64,000 nucleotides of DNA from positions 1-64,000 of the IMG/VR virus record IMGVR_UViG_3300025870_000011; one strand, written 5' to 3'. The notes below the pieces were generated by a model. The model had not been told where the DNA came from, searched no databases, and saw nothing but the letters and a program-made list of their open reading frames with translations. The stretch comes from a virus. Made by a program: the position numbers and the translations under genes. Positions 61,801-64,000 of this stretch are shown here, piece after piece; within the stretch, counting starts at the first letter, position 1; every line of letters begins with the position of its first letter.

Positions 61801-63651
61801 CCAGGTGGCGGAGAGCCAATCTATCAATCTGAAACAAATTATGATGTTGATAAGGGCATCATGGGCGATCATTCAATACATAGCAAAAGGGCGAAAATTA
61901 CACAGTCTAAAGAGGCTATGCGTTACTATCCACGTGTAAATGTCAAGGCATCCAAAGGCGGTGGAGTGTATTTGGTCGATGACGCTTCTGTGTTGCCTCC
62001 AACGGGGAAATTATTTGCTTTGGAACATACAGGATCAATCACTTATACTTCGATCTTAGATAACGATGTTACAACTTCTGGAACAATAACAAATGCAAAT
62101 GGCGATACTGTTTCTGATTTTACAGGATTGAACTTATACTTCACAGATGTATCTTCATCAACAGGTCTGTTAGTCGATGCGAGAAGTCCTTTGGTTAAAC
62201 AAGCCATTGCCCCTACGTTTGTAGATAACGCTGTCATAGCAACGGGAATTCAGAGTCAATCATGGTATCACTACGACGCTGAATCAAATGAGGTTACAAG
62301 AACTTCGCTCAGTTATCGAGGATTATTGCATTATGAGCCATCAGACTTTATTATGGCTCAACAACAACCATTCAACATTGCCAATGGAAACAATCAGGGG
62401 GTTATCAGCAACAAAAACGATCTCGACCAAATCTTTAGCGATGGCAAGGTTATTTCAGTAGATTATTCACCTCCTTATCTGATTGATTCTAATAACATCA
62501 AATGGAGAGTATCAGAAGTTATCCGTGAACGAAAGAAATCGGTTATGGTGTTCAAAGAGATGTCTGGAAAAAACCTTGCAGATTCAGGGATGGCAGTTGG
62601 AGATGTTATCACAGGACAGGCAGGGTATATTGGGCTGAGAACAACAGATGCCGCATTACACCTTCTAAACGATGCAGGAGGCGATGTAGCAGGTATTACT
62701 ATTACGCCGTCTAACGCTTTCTACAACAATCAAAGAGATGTTGAAACCTACTTAAACGCACATCCAATGTTGCGCCAGATCAATGACCACAGCACAAAGT
62801 ATGTTTCACGTGATACGAGAGGCTTGAACACAATGGAGGTTCTTCGCAATTTATCACAACTCGATGGTCGTCAAATCATAAATGAACGTAATGGGACTAT
62901 TCTTTTCTCAGACAAAGTATTCAATGAAAAGGATGTTCGCATAGGAATTCAAAATGGTGTTCAATCCGTTGAAGTAAGCAAATTGTTTGATTCACCAAAC
63001 GAAATAGTTGTCGTTGGTGATGTGATTGCAGGTAATGAGATTGTATTTATCCGTGTGCGTGATAGTGAGAAGATCAAACAGGCATCGGCAGGTGGAGAAG
63101 AAGAAGTTGTCAAAACTCTACGGCAACAGATTCCTGGTATTAAGAGCGTGTCAGCAGCACGTAAGTTAGCAAAGACATTGTTAGCAAGAACAGAAAATGG
63201 TGCGCCTATGATCGTCATCAAGGGCTTGATGAATTCAACCTCTATTCGAGCAGGTGATATTATTGATATTAACTTGCCAATTCAAGGAGTGATTGGCAAA
63301 TTCGTGGTCTTTGAATCGAAACACCACTTGCATTCTCTACAATCGGATCTTATTGTAGCCCAATATGAGAAGGGTATCGAAGGTATCTTGACCGATCTTA
63401 AAACTGAAACAATTGATTCAAGCGGCCTTAGTGAAAGTTCAAGCGATAAAGACATCAAAGAAAATCTTTCGATGTCGGCATCAGTAAATGTCATTGCGGT
63501 TCATAAAATCCGTGTTCGCAACGTCAATGAAACAGGTTTCATCATTGGTGCAAAACACAAAAACGGGCTTGGAAAGATAGGTGTTCGAGATGGAAATAAA
63601 AGGGGATTCCCCATCGGCATGAGCAAGAGCCGTAATTACGTGGTGAAATGA
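55861..63651 (+). CDS. Giant (2597-residue) tail hub/adhesin with LamG-like and fibre repeats
   Basis: It has GGTGATTC three bases before ATG 55861; the ATG at 55849 lies within the upstream gene. Near residue 400, GGSGYTGSWTG and SKGTGYSINDVINVEGGTGT resemble the GxGYT/GGTG repeats of phage fibres. Near residue 1340-1565 there is a full LamG-like domain (PVLWLKADSLDLKDGESIPK to EVIQYDRKLTSAEQQEVES). The last 300 residues (VEVSKLFDSPNEIVVVGDVI; INLPIQGVIGKFVVFESKHH) look like a gp27/gpD-type tail hub. One polypeptide therefore seems to join the hub to receptor-binding parts. Confidence 0.75.
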   Translation: MADVYSRYLEPAETGSWGATSTGEFKSGIFAMHIAYPDTEYGDTVEDWQSGVNTVDWRQGLTILIRTPLAASSATIAEAKNVIAIDLKQAAIDHGSSDHTYDLGTEEAARFIAAKINSRKIKMQGERDLTKYLRAKYIRQSLPPTYHPYEVSHVSQSGGQTVMEFDLGCAGESFPTEFQSSDFSIKIESSSTSPHIAAGTYEGISFKVTGGSFGGFGGINSNITIDGTPTITGSPAAGDAFTNTFTIIGEPAKHTVALSWETYSPSTNQGYWSAANCGPIVQGMGAIGVHRLVTKPMDGGNMGLPALNYDSRSGITANQHSSNHGYNRFSIEGLNSCLMPNMPPPDRKQTQPSVQGIISLHPNTESDLSSSNRLRIQDLEYGTEVVSSSGRPATVDTIVGGSGYTGSWTGVETTGGTGFGLLVNTTVSTGALTAIAINSKGTGYSINDVINVEGGTGTFRIATVESDGVIELENGDYSKPFTSADTKHYIPSGSNGVHLTKVTHSNIEVKHGLNDSSEKSYARSFRTVSPTNTERVNGLQISNEERVFESIDVIDDLGNKLVLRGGSPFGTIIRDFEVTKGQENKETGEIEIRPSAPSDVIPPNMKIQLPKPEDIPGSIFVRSGHDRVQAWSNQTWGLGGLSPPNPRLAGDAETDSNEASQYETHDRTLVFHCQRILHDKLETIFGLETNSTPGAVPSGTTRLFAAHRMSDHAERGSLLTQTNNGVATGNPIAHHRIRFGRQGHSFVMPLCHRGTPMSMRRQLHRSHGSAYSLMFEAETEYKHFGFGSTNTTNSSTVFELDTIDVMENSAVYATGSFVSDGLPLDELKGMRLYDADGAYTSATHRSIPDYLFAPGQKHTNVEGVAESVGFAETGINGSVTTGGATKLTLQGSTLSANNRFNTASEIMINGFFLNNHLGMGGRPEPIKRVGIDSGGNWFVRGHHEGVIRPRVATELATVPPLLHHDPEMLNMAGAPVSSSVAVPSTAFTKPEIDYQDMALTKARNTGSGGEPDAFLCTWLAEYSHPTFFGTMREHFMTLRYRESGMPRSLNYPSTRGLLLRNFSADGNYGTTGSPATALPFERLYVNQWLQNYGYNGLNAGGHGNVEGLRSASSVLMGHTTRREAHGTIQLYNQNGTARYSRGEGIGDSLNPNVTLAAVKGIDLDSDSEDLNRQFFVLNPYVGIDVSRRLPVRAWGFKTASSSHDMLAGDPTETQNTYAITNSGRFDGGKHDSMEDVPLLDGFVNDTNVIHHERGIHRSVPVGFVTNDFTAEAHPFERNIRQSNDRVKEQDEKMGIGANLGITQHGMLAPDSMAAGAWDYELNDTRPTTLPINNPVLWLKADSLDLKDGESIPKWVDSSPNAFEFIQSSGSRQPTFIKRESAVNNMPVVDCDGNDYLQLPFSEKLNSVEMTLFVVGFADSDDGNIHGLVESRSSTPVARSGFNMYARMDSGNEYQFWAGANAGYVIAVTPNDTAIGGEAAILTGRIFGGNGGGTTATVELYQNGYMEATAGTATGTWYRATGGTYMAGRVPSSYYLNGKIAEVIQYDRKLTSAEQQEVESYLARKYNLPISINVAHTGHKQDYDNIPINKGTDPFIDLVQRSGSPTYAQQDSVGAMITASDSNSRFGHGSDFYHLRGNALHTNVHAINETKGQLAYPPSGHSKVITTGASKRINDILPDVLNEISDTRQIQARTEPRLGLIMEVESERNSNKNVDYAVTGTRSTSLHTDLMLGHHFPVLPSHTIKTHFPNNGFTVDGTGSASVAPDYSVKPTWSPDSNGNKGAVHVSLTDTTQNTFKTHALDHWAVRGVSELPAWGGVYILRKTYLNRNDEDEGVLNTEVNEGETRPTTSHPRRKYVDYIVRPVRPLKLFGFASDLLQDGWVLGARSSMTASLYNSHSFDRDKRYGVFEMNYSRGENQTEHISSAGSAFTIDYPDANEYDVTWHLIPTANMLQFAKSDAHRFDSEGNFNAEIEARYSQSQIPGGGEPIYQSETNYDVDKGIMGDHSIHSKRAKITQSKEAMRYYPRVNVKASKGGGVYLVDDASVLPPTGKLFALEHTGSITYTSILDNDVTTSGTITNANGDTVSDFTGLNLYFTDVSSSTGLLVDARSPLVKQAIAPTFVDNAVIATGIQSQSWYHYDAESNEVTRTSLSYRGLLHYEPSDFIMAQQQPFNIANGNNQGVISNKNDLDQIFSDGKVISVDYSPPYLIDSNNIKWRVSEVIRERKKSVMVFKEMSGKNLADSGMAVGDVITGQAGYIGLRTTDAALHLLNDAGGDVAGITITPSNAFYNNQRDVETYLNAHPMLRQINDHSTKYVSRDTRGLNTMEVLRNLSQLDGRQIINERNGTILFSDKVFNEKDVRIGIQNGVQSVEVSKLFDSPNEIVVVGDVIAGNEIVFIRVRDSEKIKQASAGGEEEVVKTLRQQIPGIKSVSAARKLAKTLLARTENGAPMIVIKGLMNSTSIRAGDIIDINLPIQGVIGKFVVFESKHHLHSLQSDLIVAQYEKGIEGILTDLKTETIDSSGLSESSSDKDIKENLSMSASVNVIAVHKIRVRNVNETGFIIGAKHKNGLGKIGVRDGNKRGFPIGMSKSRNYVVK

Positions 63652-63660
63652 GGAATAATT

Positions 63661-64000
63661 ATGCCAGTTCTTGACCCCTTGAAAGCCGCTTTAACCGACC
63701 ACCTGCAAACGCTCATCAAAAAGTGTTCACTTGGATCGGGTGCAAATGACGCATCCAGTAGAGATGGGGGCGCAGGTAATATCAAGATGAGCAAAGAAAC
63801 TCTGATTCAAAGAATTGATGATCGCACTATCTCTGTGAGCGCACTATTCGACACTCAATTGTCAAGTGAACAGGCTATTACAGAGATTGTTCTTCATGGG
63901 ACCAACCCTCTTGATTCCCCCAGTTTTAGGGCTACATTTATGCCGATCAGCAAGAACGGAACTAACGAAGTCCGTGTGGATATTTTGATGGAGGTTCGAT
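63661..64000 (+). CDS. Tail protein, truncated by the window edge
   Basis: ATG 63661 follows a GAGGAATAATT site nine bases after the hub stop. The 113 visible residues are helical at first (LDPLKAALTDHLQTLIKKCS), then strand-rich (TEIVLHGTNPLDSPSFRATF). The frame runs open to the edge. A tail fibre or baseplate protein is inferred from context. Confidence 0.6.
   Translation, partial: MPVLDPLKAALTDHLQTLIKKCSLGSGANDASSRDGGAGNIKMSKETLIQRIDDRTISVSALFDTQLSSEQAITEIVLHGTNPLDSPSFRATFMPISKNGTNEVRVDILMEVR

Noticed and set aside
1-64000. CRISPR array, insertion sequence, integrase or attachment site
   Set aside because: No spaced repeats, transposase or integrase motifs and no terminal repeats were seen. 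The short repeats found are the tag-coding repeats and one 15-bp tandem repeat.

Overview
The window is a contiguous, almost entirely plus-strand, gene-dense and moderately AT-rich stretch of a tailed double-stranded DNA virus (HK97-fold capsid, long tail). It contains a large terminase, portal, capsid protease-scaffold, HK97-like major capsid protein, adaptor/neck genes, tail tube, frameshifted tail chaperone, tape measure and giant tail-tip/adhesin genes in classical order. The host cannot be proven from the sequence. Many start codons are preceded by Shine-Dalgarno variants of GGTGAT or GAGG. The eukaryote/archaea-like small GTPase, a C-terminal PCNA-box-like peptide on a methyltransferase and the overall style suggest a virus of a marine archaeon (for example a Poseidoniales/Marine Group II virus); this is inference.

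Region A (1-13133) is a tightly overlapping cassette of about 16 small-to-medium genes of unrelated folds. Nearly all begin with the same 10-14 residue segment, consensus M-[ST]-A-F-D-x-A-W-x-[LIVM]-[LIVM]-K, often followed by M-P. Behind this shared leader are zinc-binding mini-proteins, two kinase-like proteins, two possible ADP-ribosyltransferase-like proteins, three tandem GNAT-like proteins, an HTH protein, a ParB-like protein, a C5-cytosine methyltransferase, a Gp88-like Cys protein and a D12-class adenine methyltransferase. One untagged gene in the cassette is an apparently complete HMG-CoA lyase. The leader looks like a targeting tag. My preferred hypothesis is that it loads effector enzymes into the virion, as the capsid-targeting sequence of T4 internal proteins does; this is the candidate undescribed system of the window.

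Region B (13130-25290) has the only convincing minus-strand gene, a divergent ribbon-helix-helix regulator, membrane proteins, a small GTPase, Cys/zinc proteins (one with an EF-hand), a probable terminase small-subunit-like DNA-binding protein, and several long, low-complexity proteins that are probably virion components. Two of those carry internal copies of the tag-like motif.

Region C (25299-42455) is the packaging/head module. It runs terminase, a protein with a LAGLIDADG-like domain, a portal with an inserted zinc ribbon, small helical proteins, an EF-hand/Cys protein, a 1146-residue protein with an embedded nucleotidyltransferase (DNA-ligase-like) domain, protease-scaffold, major capsid protein, decoration/accessory proteins (one with a SAP domain), one further tagged zinc protein, and adaptor and neck genes.

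Region D (42466-64000) is the tail module. It runs a large tail tube protein, a SAP protein, a G/GT-type tail assembly chaperone pair with a canonical -1 slippery heptamer (C-CCT-TTG), a tape measure, and four very long tail-tip/fibre genes with LamG-like domains, the last cut by the window edge. No tRNA, rRNA, CRISPR array, integrase or insertion sequence was found. The only gene-poor stretch over 300 bases (5110-5410) holds two terminator-like elements and a possible 44-codon ORF.
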